From an uncultured Pseudomonadota bacterium (GTDB lineage: Bacteria > Pseudomonadota > Gammaproteobacteria > Burkholderiales > Eutrophovitaceae): a DNA stretch of 23,606 bases. The position numbers and the translations under genes are program-made. The notes beneath the pieces were generated by a model. That model was not told the DNA's origin. It did not search any database and saw nothing but the letters and a program-made list of their open reading frames with translations. The stretch covers positions 1 through 23,606 of the forward strand of contig CALJLA010000100.1 of NCBI GenBank assembly GCA_937983055.1. Direction: 5' to 3'. Below are positions 23,128 to 23,606 of this stretch, one piece after another; position 1 is the first letter of the stretch, and every line of letters begins with the position of its first letter.

Positions 23128-23606
23128 ATGAAACGACGCGATTTCCTGAAGTCTTCCGCCGCCGGCATCACCCTGCTGTCGTTTCGACTGCCGGCGCGGG
23201 GCGAACCAATGCAGTCCTTTTCGCCCAACGCGTTTCTCGCGATCGGCAGCGACGGCAGCATCATCGTCACCGTCTGCCAGGCGGAGATGGGCCAGGGTAT
23301 CGGCACCGGCCTTGCGATGGCGCTGGCCGAGGAACTGCGGGTGCCGCTCGCCAGGGTGAGCTACCGGCTCGGTGCCGGCCGCGACGAGTATCACAACCGC
23401 GCACTGTCGCCGGACGAGCAGATCACCGGCGGCAGCCGCAGCATGCAGGCATTTTTCGACGTCTACCGGCGGGCCGGTGCCCAGGCGCGCGCGCTGCTGA
23501 CGGTGGCCGCCGCCGGGCGCTGGCGGGTGCCGCCGGCGCAGTGCGAGGTGCGCGATGGCCGGGTGCATCATCCGGCGAGCGGACGCAACGCCGGCTTTGC
23601 CCAGCT
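23128..23606 (+). CDS. xanthine dehydrogenase-family molybdopterin-binding subunit (IorB-like), N-terminal part
   Basis: An open frame from ATG (23128) to the window end, 159 residues seen. It begins with a twin-arginine signal (MKRRDFLKSSAAG), so the protein should be exported folded across the inner membrane. After it come SPNAFLAIGSDGSIIVTVCQ, AEMGQGIGTGLAMALAEEL (a hallmark of the large molybdenum-binding subunits), and SYRLGAGRDEYHNRALSPDE, ITGGSRSMQAFFDVYR. This layout matches isoquinoline 1-oxidoreductase beta subunit (IorB) and related aldehyde or N-heterocycle dehydrogenases, which partner with a small [2Fe-2S] subunit. The substrate and the partner gene are not in the window. It starts 124 bases after the hydrolase gene. 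Confidence 0.88.
   Translation, partial: MKRRDFLKSSAAGITLLSFRLPARGEPMQSFSPNAFLAIGSDGSIIVTVCQAEMGQGIGTGLAMALAEELRVPLARVSYRLGAGRDEYHNRALSPDEQITGGSRSMQAFFDVYRRAGAQARALLTVAAAGRWRVPPAQCEVRDGRVHHPASGRNAGFAQ

Overview
This is a gene-dense, GC-rich chromosomal window. Its protein repertoire and gene order (metG next to apbC, dcd and a group IV ornithine decarboxylase; sigma70-like promoters; no introns or eukaryotic features) point to a betaproteobacterium, probably Burkholderiales- or Rhodocyclales-like. The order-level placement is inference, because the window holds no rRNA or tRNA. I saw no rRNA, tRNA, CRISPR array, insertion sequence or phage gene. No gap between genes exceeds about 230 bases, and the longer gaps are described as regulatory features or findings.

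Layout. Bases 1-4500 are all minus strand: a cut-off MFS transporter behind aroC, then a tightly overlapping three-gene membrane module in transcription order DUF2157, DUF4401, GDYXXLXY. Bases 4644-5978 (plus) carry thyA-folA, the coupled dTMP synthesis and dihydrofolate recycling pair. Bases 5995-11089 (minus) are the accessory-looking part: a TPR/SPINDLY-type O-GlcNAc transferase homologue, and upstream of it a two-gene unit made of a TPR plus outer-membrane beta-barrel protein (Slam/DUF560-like) and an exported FecR-domain protein with a beta-rich C-terminal domain. Bases 11303-14461 (minus) carry apbC, dcd and a PLP-dependent ornithine/lysine decarboxylase. The decarboxylase has its own strong promoter, a short leader ORF with a consensus ribosome-binding site, and a clear intrinsic terminator.

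Bases 14573-16996 (plus) carry metG and acyP. They converge on dnaE (17010-20432, minus). Divergent from dnaE is a plus-strand group: an EamA exporter, a 2-hydroxychromene-2-carboxylate isomerase-like DsbA-fold protein, an alpha/beta hydrolase translationally coupled to it, and the start of a Tat-exported molybdopterin-binding dehydrogenase subunit cut by the window end.

Most interesting signals: (1) the outer-membrane TPR-barrel plus FecR/beta-barrel pair, which looks like a type XI (Slam-like) secretion unit whose cargo carries a FecR domain; (2) the decarboxylase control region, with a near-consensus promoter whose spacer holds a C8/G8 tract, U-rich leader tracts and a 22-codon upstream ORF; (3) an in-frame internal start with a consensus ribosome-binding site in metG that would release the C-terminal tRNA-binding domain as a free protein; (4) an orphan terminator hairpin in the EamA leader. 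The functions proposed for these four are inferences from sequence.
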